Positions 38,870-47,376 of a stretch of 64,000 bases of DNA are shown here, one piece after another. Position 1 is the stretch's first letter, and each line of letters opens with the position of its first letter. Both the position numbers and the translations under genes were made by a program. The notes below the pieces were generated by a model. The model saw nothing but the letters and a program-made list of their open reading frames with translations, was not told the origin of the DNA and ran no database searches. This DNA is from Perlucidibaca sp. (lineage in GTDB: Bacteria; Pseudomonadota; Gammaproteobacteria; Pseudomonadales; Moraxellaceae). The stretch is from NCBI GenBank assembly GCA_023265995.1, contig JAHFSA010000002.1:62001-126000 (forward strand), read 5' to 3'.

Positions 38870-39481
38870 TCAGGCTGCCTGCGCGGGCGGGCCGCTGTGG
38901 AAGCGCATCTCGACATCGGGCGTTTCGATCAGTTCGCGCTCGATCTCGCGGAAGAAGGCGACACGCTCGGCAATGGGCTCCGGCGAATAGGCCTCGGCCA
39001 GTCCCAGGTAATGCTGGAAGTGGCGCGCCTCGGAGCGCAGCAGGAAGGTGTAGAAACGCTTGAGCTCGTCATCGAGATGCGGCGCGATGGCGGCGAAGCG
39101 CTCGCAGGAACGCGCCTCGACAAAGGCGCCGATGATCATGAGATCGACCAGATGGCCGGGGTCGGATGTGCGCACATGCTGGCGCAGGCCGGTGGCGTAG
39201 CGCGCCGCCGACACCGGCCGGTAGCGCATGCCGCGCTGGCGCATGAGCTCGCGCACCTGCTCGTAGTGCAGCAGCTCCTCGCGCGCCAGCTGCGCCAGTT
39301 CATCCTGCAGCTGCTCGCGGTCGTTGTAGCGGAACAGCATGTTCATGGCCGTGCCGGCAGCCTTCTTCTCGCAGTTGGCATGGTCCTGCAACAGCGTCGG
39401 CAGGTCACGCACGGCGGCCTCGACCCAGGACAGCGGCGTCGGGCAGGCGAGGAAGTCGCGCACAGGCTGAAGAAAATCCAT
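38870..39481 (-). CDS. miaE: tRNA-(ms2io6A37) hydroxylase MiaE
   Basis: The product has 203 residues and a ferritin-like di-iron four-helix bundle: EELLHYEQV supplies one E-x2-H ligand set and EARHFQHY the other, with EARSCERF between. The enzyme hydroxylates the isopentenyl group at tRNA position 37 using oxygen. The ATG at 39481 is the first in the matching family position. A TATAAT -10 lies at 39521-39526 on the minus strand, about 40 bases upstream, but with a poor -35. Confidence 0.9.
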   Translation of the reverse strand: MDFLQPVRDFLACPTPLSWVEAAVRDLPTLLQDHANCEKKAAGTAMNMLFRYNDREQLQDELAQLAREELLHYEQVRELMRQRGMRYRPVSAARYATGLRQHVRTSDPGHLVDLMIIGAFVEARSCERFAAIAPHLDDELKRFYTFLLRSEARHFQHYLGLAEAYSPEPIAERVAFFREIERELIETPDVEMRFHSGPPAQAA

Positions 39482-39551
39482 GAACAGTCTCGTACGGGCA
39501 GGCAGATCGGAACGGCGGCGATTATAGCGGATGCCGGCTGTCGCGGGCGGC

Positions 39552-39580
39552 TTGGTAGCCTGCCCTGCATGCTCTATCCT
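39552..39580 (+). promoter_or_regulatory. Candidate promoter for the LpxL-type acyltransferase gene
   Basis: TTGGTA (39552-39557) and TATCCT (39575-39580) are 17 bases apart, 30 bases before the ATG. Both elements match four of six consensus positions. Confidence 0.35.
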
Positions 39581-39609
39581 TGTGCGGCTTGAAATCGGAA
39601 CAGGGTTAC

Positions 39610-40515
39610 ATGGCAGATCATCAGCTCGCATTCAAAGACCGGCTTTCCATTGCCTTCCTGCGTTTCTTCAGCCGGCTGCCCCTGCCCCTGCTGCAGCGCC
39701 TTGGCGCGCGCATCGGCGCGCTCGCATCCGCCATGCGCAATGCCAGCCACTACCGCACCGTCCGCCGCAACCTCGAACTCTGCTTTCCCGAGCACGATGC
39801 CACCTGGCATGACGACATGACCCGCGCGGCCCTGGTCAGCACCGGCATGACCGCGCTGGAATTCGCCAAGACCTGGGGCATGCCGCCGGAATACAGCATA
39901 GGCAAGATCCGCGATGTGCATGGCGGCGAGCTCTTCCACGAGGCGCTGGCCTCCGGCCGCGGCGTCATCGGCATCGTGCCGCACTGGGGCACCTGGGAGT
40001 TCATGAACGCCTGGGTCAACCAGTTCACCTCGCCCATCATCATGTACAAGCCGGGCAAGCAGCCCGGTGTCGATGCCCTCGTGGCCGAAGCCCGCGGCCG
40101 CCTGCGCGCCACCGTGGTGCCCACCGACGACAGCGGCGTGCGCGCCACCTTCAGGGAGCTGCGCAAGGGCGGCTTCACCGCCATCCTTCCCGACCACATT
40201 CCCGGCGACAACGGCGGCGCCTTCGCGCCCTTCTTCGGAATCTCGACCTGGACCGGCGTGATGGTGCCCAAGCTGGCCGCGCGCACCGGCTGCCAGGTCA
40301 TCGTCATGGGCTGCCTGCGCCGCAGCGACGGCAACGGCTTCGACCTGCACTTCCTGCCGGCCGATCCCGATGTCGGCCACGACGACCTGGACACCGGCGT
40401 CGCCGCCATGAACCGTTCCATGGAGGCTCTGATCCGCATGGCGCCGGAGCAATACCAATGGACCTACAAACGCTTCAAGCGCAACGTCGACCTGCCCGAC
40501 CCCTACCGACGCTGA
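39610..40515 (+). CDS. Lipid A late acyltransferase, LpxL/HtrB family
   Basis: The product has 301 residues. The HX4E catalytic motif is HWGTWE at 125-130. A hydrophobic N-terminal segment (IAFLRFFSRLPLPLLQRLG) associates it with the inner membrane, and DHIPGDNGGAFAPFFG matches the family. It adds a secondary acyl chain to Kdo2-lipid IVA or a similar acceptor; LpxL versus LpxM specificity cannot be told. It stops four bases before the AraC regulator gene and may be co-transcribed with it. Confidence 0.87.
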   Translation: MADHQLAFKDRLSIAFLRFFSRLPLPLLQRLGARIGALASAMRNASHYRTVRRNLELCFPEHDATWHDDMTRAALVSTGMTALEFAKTWGMPPEYSIGKIRDVHGGELFHEALASGRGVIGIVPHWGTWEFMNAWVNQFTSPIIMYKPGKQPGVDALVAEARGRLRATVVPTDDSGVRATFRELRKGGFTAILPDHIPGDNGGAFAPFFGISTWTGVMVPKLAARTGCQVIVMGCLRRSDGNGFDLHFLPADPDVGHDDLDTGVAAMNRSMEALIRMAPEQYQWTYKRFKRNVDLPDPYRR

Positions 40516-40519
40516 GCTC

Positions 40520-41527
40520 ATGACAGAGCACTTTCCGGCCACCTACTCCCGCCTCATGGCACGCGAGCTTCAGCTCGACGAGAGTGGCCAGCGTGCCCTG
40601 CTGGCCGGCACCACGCTGACGCCGGAAGCCCTGCTGCGCCTCGATGTCGACATCGGGGCCGATGACCAGTTCACCATCATCCGCAACGCCCTGGCCCTGT
40701 CCGGCGACCCCGCCTTCGGCCTGCAGTGGGGCAGCCATCTCTACACCAGCGCCCATGGCGCGCTCGGCCAGCTCATCACGGCCAGCGCCTCGGTCACCGA
40801 CGGCATGCAGGCCATCGCGCACTACCCCTACCTGCGCGGGCGCTTCGCCGATGTCCGCATGACCCAGGACGATGACTGGCTGAACGTCCACATGACCTCG
40901 CTGCTGCCCCTGGACGACGTCGGCCTGTTCTTCATGGAAGCCCTGCTGATGACCACGCAGCGCAGCATAGAGCTGATCCTCGGGCAGCGTTTCAGCGCCG
41001 GCGAGATACTGCTCGGCTACCCGCCGCCGGCGCATGCCGCGAGCTATGCCCGCTACCTGCTCTGCCCCTATCGCTTCGATGCCGATGCGACCTGCATACG
41101 CATCCCGATCGAGCTCGCGCGCACGCCCAACCCGTTCAGCGACCCCGAAGGCTTTCGCGAGGCCCGCCGTCGCTGCGAGCAGATCAATGCCGAGCTGCGC
41201 CAGCGTGGCGGCTGGCAGCAGCGTGTCAGCGCCCTGCTCGCCGCCCACCCCGGCCAGCTCTGGACCCAGCAGGAGATCGCCGCGCATCTGGGCCTGTCCA
41301 CACGCACGCTGATCCGCCACCTCAAGGCCGAGGGCACCAGCTACCAGACCATGCTCGATGACGCACTGAGCAGCCAGGCCAAGGCCTGCCTGGCCCTGCC
41401 CCGCCATACCGTGGAGGCGGTGGCCCTGAGTCTGGGCTATCACGATGTCTCGGCCTTCCGGCGCGCCTTCAAGCGCTGGTTCGGCATGTCGCCCGCCGAC
41501 TACAAGCAGCAGCTCAAGCAGCCCTGA
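40520..41527 (+). CDS. AraC family transcriptional regulator
   Basis: The product has 335 residues. An N-terminal domain of the arabinose-binding AraC type, like OruR/ArgR-type regulators (about 10-210), is followed by two helix-turn-helix motifs at about 235-330 (WTQQEIAAHLGLSTRTLIRHL and VEAVALSLGYHDVSAFRRAF). The PADYK end is typical. It probably activates the desaturase-esterase-CoA ligase cluster that follows and may bind the dyads at 41535 and 41627. The inducer is unknown, but related regulators sense lipid or amino-acid derived molecules. Confidence 0.88.
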   Translation: MTEHFPATYSRLMARELQLDESGQRALLAGTTLTPEALLRLDVDIGADDQFTIIRNALALSGDPAFGLQWGSHLYTSAHGALGQLITASASVTDGMQAIAHYPYLRGRFADVRMTQDDDWLNVHMTSLLPLDDVGLFFMEALLMTTQRSIELILGQRFSAGEILLGYPPPAHAASYARYLLCPYRFDADATCIRIPIELARTPNPFSDPEGFREARRRCEQINAELRQRGGWQQRVSALLAAHPGQLWTQQEIAAHLGLSTRTLIRHLKAEGTSYQTMLDDALSSQAKACLALPRHTVEAVALSLGYHDVSAFRRAFKRWFGMSPADYKQQLKQP

Positions 41528-41534
41528 GGCCGTG

Positions 41535-41548
41535 CGACAGCACTGTCG
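41535..41548. promoter_or_regulatory. Palindrome 1 in the AraC-desaturase gap
   Basis: CGACAG-CA-CTGTCG is a perfect 14-base palindrome, eight bases after the AraC stop codon. Several further TGTCA half-sites follow to 41611. It may be an operator or a weak hairpin. Confidence 0.4.
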
Positions 41549-41626
41549 GCCTGTCACCTTCTGCCCCCTATCTGTCAGTTAAAAGCCTGATCACCCCGAG
41601 TACCCTGTGACAGCATCATCGGCATA

Positions 41627-41640
41627 TGACCAACTGGTCA
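41627..41640. promoter_or_regulatory. Palindrome 2 in the AraC-desaturase gap
   Basis: TGACCA-AC-TGGTCA is a perfect 14-base palindrome about 50 bases before the desaturase ATG, at a place suited to repress or activate its promoter. Confidence 0.4.
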
Positions 41641-41690
41641 CACAGCCACGGCATGCCGCCATGCATGCCATGCGATACAGGAGAACCTCC

Positions 41691-42575
41691 ATGCCCGGTG
41701 CCATCCGCATCAATGACGAGGCCGCATTCAAGGCCCTCAAGGAAACACCGTTCATTGCCTGGCCGACACTGCTGCTCATGCTGCTCGGCTACGTCACCAC
41801 GCTGGCGATCTGGTACCTGTGTCTGCATGACATGATTCCGCTCTGGCAGGGCACCCTGCTCGCCGGCCTGTCGTTCTACCTGCAATTCAGCCCGGCGCAC
41901 GACAGCATGCATCGCGCCATGTCGAGCAACGAGCGCCTCAACAGCCTCCTGCTCTTCGTGTCCGTGCAGCTGGCCTCGCCCGGCTCCACCGGCCGCGCCT
42001 TCCGCATCCTGCACATGCAGCACCACCGCTTCGCCAACGAGCATGTCAACGACCCCGACCACGCCATTGCCAGCAACTGGAAGAACGCCTTCAGCACCTG
42101 GTTCTTCTGGGACCTGCTCTATCTGGTCTACTTCCTGCGCAACCGCCAGCTGCTGCCGGCGCAGGCCCGGCGTCTGGTCTGGATAGACATCGTGCTCAAC
42201 TTCTCGGTCCTGGCCGTGCTGTTCACGCTGCTGCCGGCCAAGCTCCTGCTCATGCTCTGGTTCATCCCGGCACGCCTGTCGGCCTGGCTGATCTGCTACA
42301 CCTTCATGTACCTGCCGCATTACCCGCACGAAAGCACGCACAAGGCCGAGCCCTATCGCGCCACCACCATCCGCCAGGGCCATGAATGGCTGCTGTCGCC
42401 GCTGCTGGTCTGCCAGAACTACCACCTCGTGCACCACCTCTACCCGACCGTGCCGTTCTATCGCTACCGCCGCGTCTGGCTGGCGCGCAAGGATTTCCAT
42501 GAGGCCCAGAACCCGGCCATCGTGCCGGCCTTCGGGCTCACCCGCCACACACAAAAGGAACCCCGCCTGACATGA
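41691..42575 (+). CDS. Fatty acid desaturase-type membrane di-iron enzyme
   Basis: The product has 294 residues and four or more membrane helices. Histidine boxes are HDSMH (70-74), HMQHH (108-112) and HLVHH near the C-terminus, as in membrane desaturases and carotene or alkyl hydroxylases. AGGAG at 41679-41683, seven bases before ATG 41691, fixes the start; an upstream extension lacks a site. It begins the AraC-linked operon and overlaps the esterase gene by four bases. Whether it desaturates or hydroxylates its lipid substrate is open. Confidence 0.85.
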   Translation: MPGAIRINDEAAFKALKETPFIAWPTLLLMLLGYVTTLAIWYLCLHDMIPLWQGTLLAGLSFYLQFSPAHDSMHRAMSSNERLNSLLLFVSVQLASPGSTGRAFRILHMQHHRFANEHVNDPDHAIASNWKNAFSTWFFWDLLYLVYFLRNRQLLPAQARRLVWIDIVLNFSVLAVLFTLLPAKLLLMLWFIPARLSAWLICYTFMYLPHYPHESTHKAEPYRATTIRQGHEWLLSPLLVCQNYHLVHHLYPTVPFYRYRRVWLARKDFHEAQNPAIVPAFGLTRHTQKEPRLT

Positions 42576-43546
42576 GCCTGATGGCCTGGCTGCTGAGCCT
42601 GTTCCTGCGTTCCGGACAGAAACGGATACGACGCATCCGCAATCCGGTCTTTCTCCGGCGCGGCATGGAGCTGAGCGGGCGCCTGACCGCCATCATGCCG
42701 CTCTGGGTACGGCGCGAAGACATCCGCGTTGCCGGCATGCCGGTGCGGGTGCTGCACAACCGGCGCACCTCGGCCCGCCCGGGACATGTCCTGTTCTATC
42801 TGCATGGCGGCGGCTTCGTCGCCGGCAGTCCCGACACCCACCAGGCTTTCGTCGCCCGCCTGATGATTGCCGGCGGCTTCGCCAGCGCCTGGCTGCCGGA
42901 CTACCGGCTGGCGCCTGAACATGCCTTCCCCGCTGCCATCGAGGATGCCCTGGCGGCCTGGCAGGCGGTGAGCGCGCACCAGGACAGCAAACATATTCAC
43001 ATCGGCGGCGAGTCCGCCGGCGGCAATCTGGCCCTGCTGCTCTGCCAGCACATCCGTGATCGCGGCCTGCGCCGCCCCGAACGCGCCTATCTGCTGTCAC
43101 CCTGGCTGGACCTGGGACTGGCCAGCGAAGATCCGGGCCCGGACTTCCGCGAGGACCTCATGATCGGCCGCGATCCCGTCAGCGCCCGCGCCTGGGTGCG
43201 CGAGGTCTTCGCTGGCGCCTATGCGCCCGGCCAGCGTCTCGACAACCCGGCCCTGTCTCCGGTCTACGGCCGCCTCGACGATCTGCCGCCGCTGCTGGTG
43301 CAGGCCGGCAGCAACGAAATCTTCGCGGCCGACTGCCTGCTGCTGCGCCGGCTTGGCGAAACCGCCGGTGCCGACATTCATCTCGAAATCTGGAAAGGCA
43401 TGCCGCATGCCTTCGCCTTCTTCGGCCCCTGGCTGCCAGAAGCCAATGCCGCCACCCGCCGTGCCGGCACCTGGCTGGCGCAGGCCGAAGCAGCTCCTGC
43501 ACAACGTTTCCAGCACCTCATCTCCGATACAGGTAGTGCGTCATGA
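42572..43546 (+). CDS. Alpha/beta hydrolase, hormone-sensitive-lipase type
   Basis: The product has 324 residues. The oxyanion motif HGGG is at 78-81 and the nucleophile Ser148 lies in GESAGG, followed by the usual Asp and His (PHAFAF) region. These enzymes hydrolyse short to medium esters. Its start overlaps the desaturase (ATGA) and its end overlaps the CoA ligase gene (ATGA), so the cluster is translated as a chain. No signal peptide is evident, so it should act in the cytoplasm. Confidence 0.88.
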   Translation: MSLMAWLLSLFLRSGQKRIRRIRNPVFLRRGMELSGRLTAIMPLWVRREDIRVAGMPVRVLHNRRTSARPGHVLFYLHGGGFVAGSPDTHQAFVARLMIAGGFASAWLPDYRLAPEHAFPAAIEDALAAWQAVSAHQDSKHIHIGGESAGGNLALLLCQHIRDRGLRRPERAYLLSPWLDLGLASEDPGPDFREDLMIGRDPVSARAWVREVFAGAYAPGQRLDNPALSPVYGRLDDLPPLLVQAGSNEIFAADCLLLRRLGETAGADIHLEIWKGMPHAFAFFGPWLPEANAATRRAGTWLAQAEAAPAQRFQHLISDTGSAS

Positions 43547-45192
43547 CCCAGACCGCAGAACAAGACATCCCGACCCTGGCCCGGCACATGGCGGCCAATC
43601 TGGCCACCTACGGCAACCGTCCCGCCATCGAATACCTGGGCGTCAGCATCAGCTATCGCGAGCTCGATCGCTTCGCCAACCGTCTCGCCAATCTGCTGCG
43701 CACGCTGGGCCTGGGCCACGGTGACGTGCTCGGCGTGCATCTGCCCAACACGCCGCAATACCTGATCGCCCTGGTGGCGGCGTCCAAGCTCGGCGCGATC
43801 ACCTCCGGCGTCTCGCCGCTGCTGACGCCGTCGGAGATCGCACATCAGATCAACGATGCCGGCATCAAGGTGCTGCTCACCCTCGACCAGCTCTTCAATG
43901 CCGCCGTGGTGCCGGTCGACGGTCAGGTGCCGGGACTCAAGGCCGTGCTGGTCAGCGGCCCCATCGACGTGCTGCCGGGCTGGAAGAAGACCCTGGCCTA
44001 TGCGCTGAAGAAGGTTCCGCGGGTGACGCTCAAGCCCGTCGGCAGCTTCCGTGTTGTCGACTTCTGGCCGGCGCTGCGGCAGGCGGCGGAAACCCCTGTG
44101 CTGAGCAAGGTCGCCGCCGACGCCACAGTCATGATCCAGTACACCGGCGGCACCACCGGCAAGCCCAAGGGCGCGGAATGGTCACTGGCGAACCTCGACT
44201 CGCAGCTGCGCCAGGTCAGTGCCGCCTCGGCCTACACCGATGGCAGCGAGACCATCGCCAGCGCCTTCCCCTACTTCCATGCCGCCGGCCTCGCGCTGGC
44301 CGTTGTCGGCCTGCGCCACGCCGCCCGCCTGCTGGTCATACCTGATCCGCGCAACGTCGACATGTTCTGCCAGGCCATGCGCAAGTTCCCGCCCACGCTG
44401 ATGGCCAACGTGCCGACGCTGTTCCAGATGCTGCTCGACCATCCGTCCTTTCATCAGCTCGACTTCTCGCAGCTGCGCATGGCGATCTCGGGCGCGGCGC
44501 CGTTCTCGACCGAAATGATGCATCGCCTCGAAGGCGTGATCGGCGCCGGCAAGCTCTGCGAGGGCTACGGCATGACCGAGTCCTGCGGCGTCACCGTGCT
44601 CAACCCCATAGGCGCCGCGCGCATAGGCTCCATCGGCCTGCCGCTGCCGGCGACACGCCTGAAGATCGTCGATGTCGAAACCGGCACGCGCGAAATGCCG
44701 GTCGGCGAGCCCGGCGAAATCATCATTCATGGCGGCCAGGTCATGAAGGGCTATCTCAACAACCCCGAAGCCACGACCAAGACGGTCCGCGACTTCGAGG
44801 GCGAGCCCTGGCTCTACACCGGCGACATCGCGGTCAAGGATCAGGATGGCTACGTGACCATCTGCGACCGCGCCAAGGACATGCTGATTGTCGGCGGCTA
44901 CAAGGTGTTCTCGGTGGAAATCGAAGGCAAGCTCGGCGAACTCGACTGCGTGGAACTGTCGGCGGTGATCGGCACGCCCGACCAGAAGCGTCCGGGCAAC
45001 GACATCGTCAACCTGCATGTGCAGCTGCATGGCACGCACAGGACGCGCGACCGCCGCGAGCTCGAGGCCGAGATCCTCGGCTTCTGCCGCGAGCACATGG
45101 CCGCCTACAAGATCCCCAAGAGCGTGCACTTCCACGATGCGCTGCCGCTGACCGCGGTCGGCAAGCTCGACAAGAAGGCCCTGCGCGCGTGA
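43543..45192 (+). CDS. Acyl-CoA synthetase (AMP-forming)
   Basis: The product has 549 residues. The AMP-binding signature YTGGTTGKPKGAEWS is at about 201-215, GYGMTESCGV follows, then YTGDIAVKDQDGYV and the catalytic C-terminal lysine in AVGKLDKKAL. It activates a carboxylic acid, probably a long-chain or cyclic fatty acid, to its CoA thioester. It is in the middle of the operon, after the esterase and before the alcohol dehydrogenase. Confidence 0.92.
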   Translation: MTQTAEQDIPTLARHMAANLATYGNRPAIEYLGVSISYRELDRFANRLANLLRTLGLGHGDVLGVHLPNTPQYLIALVAASKLGAITSGVSPLLTPSEIAHQINDAGIKVLLTLDQLFNAAVVPVDGQVPGLKAVLVSGPIDVLPGWKKTLAYALKKVPRVTLKPVGSFRVVDFWPALRQAAETPVLSKVAADATVMIQYTGGTTGKPKGAEWSLANLDSQLRQVSAASAYTDGSETIASAFPYFHAAGLALAVVGLRHAARLLVIPDPRNVDMFCQAMRKFPPTLMANVPTLFQMLLDHPSFHQLDFSQLRMAISGAAPFSTEMMHRLEGVIGAGKLCEGYGMTESCGVTVLNPIGAARIGSIGLPLPATRLKIVDVETGTREMPVGEPGEIIIHGGQVMKGYLNNPEATTKTVRDFEGEPWLYTGDIAVKDQDGYVTICDRAKDMLIVGGYKVFSVEIEGKLGELDCVELSAVIGTPDQKRPGNDIVNLHVQLHGTHRTRDRRELEAEILGFCREHMAAYKIPKSVHFHDALPLTAVGKLDKKALRA

Positions 45193-45215
45193 GCAGCGAA
45201 GCCGGCGGAGCCAGC

Positions 45216-46310
45216 ATGGCCATGACCGCGGCGGTCGCCCGTCGTGGCCAGCCGTTCCGGCTCGAGGCCTGTGAACTGGCGGCGCCACGCGCCGGTGAAG
45301 TGCGCGTGCGCCTGCTCGCCTGCGGCATCTGCCATACCGACCTGTCGGCGCGCGACCATGACCGCGGCACCGTGCTGCCGGCCGTGCTCGGCCACGAGGG
45401 TGTCGGCGTCATCGAGGCGCTGGGCCCGGGGGTCAGCGAATTCGCCCTCGGCGAGCACGTGCTGATGAGCTTCGGTTCCTGCGGCCAGTGCAGCAAATGT
45501 CGCGATGGCGCTCCCGGCTACTGCCACAGTGCCGCGCTCGGCTTTCGCGGCATCCGCGCCGACGGCAGCAGCCCGCTGTCGCTGAACGGCCAGGCCATCA
45601 CCGGACACTTCTTCGCGCAATCCTCGTTCGCCACGCATGCCGTGGCCTCGATCAACAACATGGTCAGGCTCGCCCCCGACCTGCCGGCGGCGCTGATGGC
45701 CCCGCTCGCCTGCGGCGTGCAGACCGGCATGGCCTCGGTCATGATCGCGCTCGCCGCCAGGGCGCAGGACAGCATCGCCATCTTCGGCTGCGGCACCGTC
45801 GGGCTGGCCGCCATCATGGCCGCCCGCATCGTCGGCTGCCGCGACATCATTGCCATCGACATAGTCGACGAGCGCCTGCAGCTGGCGCGCGAGCTCGGCG
45901 CCACACACACCATCAACAGCAGCCGCGAGGCCGCCGGCAAGGCCCTGCGCGGACTCGGCGGCGTCACCCGCGCCCTCGACTGCACCGGCCTGCCCGAAGT
46001 CGTGCAGACCGCTTTCCACGCCCTGCAAAGCCAGGGTGTGCTGGTCTGCGTCGGTGTCAGCAAGCCCGGCAGCCAGATCAGCATAGATCTCGGCGCCCTG
46101 CTCTACGCCGGCCGCAGCATACGCGGCAGCATCGAGGGCGATGCCGTGCCGCGCGACTTCATTCCGCGCATGGTGGACTGGTATCGCGAAGGCCGTCTGC
46201 CGCTGCACCGGCTGGTGGCGACCTATGCCTTCGCCGACATCAACCAGGCGGTCGACGACATGCTCGCCGCCCGCAGCGTGAAACCCGTCCTGATCATGAG
46301 CGAGACCTGA
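45216..46310 (+). CDS. Zinc-dependent alcohol dehydrogenase (MDR, class III-like)
   Basis: The product has 364 residues. Catalytic zinc contacts are in LLACGICHTD and GHEGVG, plus LACGVQTG; the structural zinc site is CGQCSKCRDGAPGYC; the NAD fold is FGCGTVGLAA. It resembles aryl- or long-chain-alcohol dehydrogenases. ATG 45216 has GGAG at 45207-45210. A GTG at 45189, overlapping the ligase stop, would add nine residues. It would oxidise an alcohol to the aldehyde before further oxidation; the substrate is not known. Confidence 0.88.
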   Translation: MAMTAAVARRGQPFRLEACELAAPRAGEVRVRLLACGICHTDLSARDHDRGTVLPAVLGHEGVGVIEALGPGVSEFALGEHVLMSFGSCGQCSKCRDGAPGYCHSAALGFRGIRADGSSPLSLNGQAITGHFFAQSSFATHAVASINNMVRLAPDLPAALMAPLACGVQTGMASVMIALAARAQDSIAIFGCGTVGLAAIMAARIVGCRDIIAIDIVDERLQLARELGATHTINSSREAAGKALRGLGGVTRALDCTGLPEVVQTAFHALQSQGVLVCVGVSKPGSQISIDLGALLYAGRSIRGSIEGDAVPRDFIPRMVDWYREGRLPLHRLVATYAFADINQAVDDMLAARSVKPVLIMSET

Positions 46311-46312
46311 AC

Positions 46313-46762
46313 ATGAGCCTTGCAGCACAGTTCGAAACCCTGGCCGCGCGTCAGGAACGCACCACCCTGAACGAGCTGGATGCCCTCTTCGACGCCCTGC
46401 CGGCCGTGGCCGAGGACTTCATGATCGGGGAATGGGATGGAGGCGTGTTCAACACCGGGCATCCGGGCGAACAGCAGCTGGGGGCCCTGGGCTGGGCTGG
46501 CAAGACCTTCCGCGGGCGCAATGACGTCGACCCCATCGTGTCACGTCAGGCCGACGGCAGCCGCAAGGCCAATCCGGTCATGGGCAGCGCCTCGCTGCGC
46601 CGCGTCGAATATCGCGGCGTCGTCACCGCCACCATGGTCTACGACAAGCACGCCATCTTCGACCATTTCCGCGCCGTCGCTGCCGATACCGTGCTCGGCG
46701 TCATGGACAGCAAGGGCGACGCCATGCCGCTCTACTTCTGGCTCAGGCGCCGTCAGGCTTGA
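46313..46762 (+). CDS. GXWXG/DUF4334 domain protein
   Basis: The product has 149 residues. The GXWXG motif is GEWDGG at about 43-48, followed by the C-terminal DUF4334 part (VEYRGVVTATMVYD ... DHFRAV ... GVMDSKG). The biochemical role of the family is unknown to me; it recurs beside lipid and terpenoid catabolic genes. It starts two bases after the dehydrogenase and ends the operon. Its end overlaps the minus-strand gene at 46743 by 20 bases tail to tail. Confidence 0.85.
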   Translation: MSLAAQFETLAARQERTTLNELDALFDALPAVAEDFMIGEWDGGVFNTGHPGEQQLGALGWAGKTFRGRNDVDPIVSRQADGSRKANPVMGSASLRRVEYRGVVTATMVYDKHAIFDHFRAVAADTVLGVMDSKGDAMPLYFWLRRRQA

Positions 46763-47312
46763 GCTGATTCACCAGCGACAGCACGTCTATGCTCGCCAGT
46801 GCGAGGATCTTCGGATCCTCGATGCGGGCGTTGACCTCCTTGACGATCTGGTCGCGCACGATAGGCTCGACCACCATCAGGTTCTCCAGCACTTCGCTGG
46901 GCAGATTCTCGCCGTTGAGATCGATGCGGATGTCACGCCCGCGCACCTTGTGCGGCACCAGCTTGAGCAGGACCGGCGCATAGGTCTCGACATCGATGCG
47001 CACGCTGATGGTGACGTCCATGGTGAACTTCAGCGACAGGTTGAGGATCTTCACATCGAGCTTGATATCGCCAAGCACCTTGAGCACGAAACAGATCTGC
47101 GGCAGATGCTCCAGCAGCGGCTCGACATTGATGTCGTCAAGGCTGAACAGGTAGTCGACCACGATCAGATCGGCCGGCAGCTTGCGGATCGAGCCGGCGA
47201 TGGTGGACTCCAGGGCACTCTGGATTTCACTGCCGATGCGGCGCGCCGTCACCACCTGATGGATGAAGTTGTGGCCGAACTCGGAGTAGCTGATGTGTTT
47301 GGGGGAGGACAT
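46743..47312 (-). CDS. Unknown protein, beta-rich, about 189 residues
   Basis: No family is recognised. The start is ATG 47312 with GGAG six bases upstream; ATG 47324 lacks a site. There is no signal peptide. A helical N-terminus is followed by long alternating hydrophobic strands (CFVLKVLGDIKLDVKILNL then LKFTMDVTISVRIDVETYAP), which could be a lipid-binding fold, and a charged C-terminal helix. It is downstream of the CHASE kinase on the same strand (64-base gap) and converges on the DUF4334 gene. Codon use matches its neighbours. Confidence 0.75.
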   Translation of the reverse strand: MSSPKHISYSEFGHNFIHQVVTARRIGSEIQSALESTIAGSIRKLPADLIVVDYLFSLDDINVEPLLEHLPQICFVLKVLGDIKLDVKILNLSLKFTMDVTISVRIDVETYAPVLLKLVPHKVRGRDIRIDLNGENLPSEVLENLMVVEPIVRDQIVKEVNARIEDPKILALASIDVLSLVNQLKPDGA

Positions 47313-47376
47313 GCCCGGCTCCATCGAATGATGCGTCGATATTAGGTCCGGCAGCAGCAGAAAGGCAAAGCGGATG

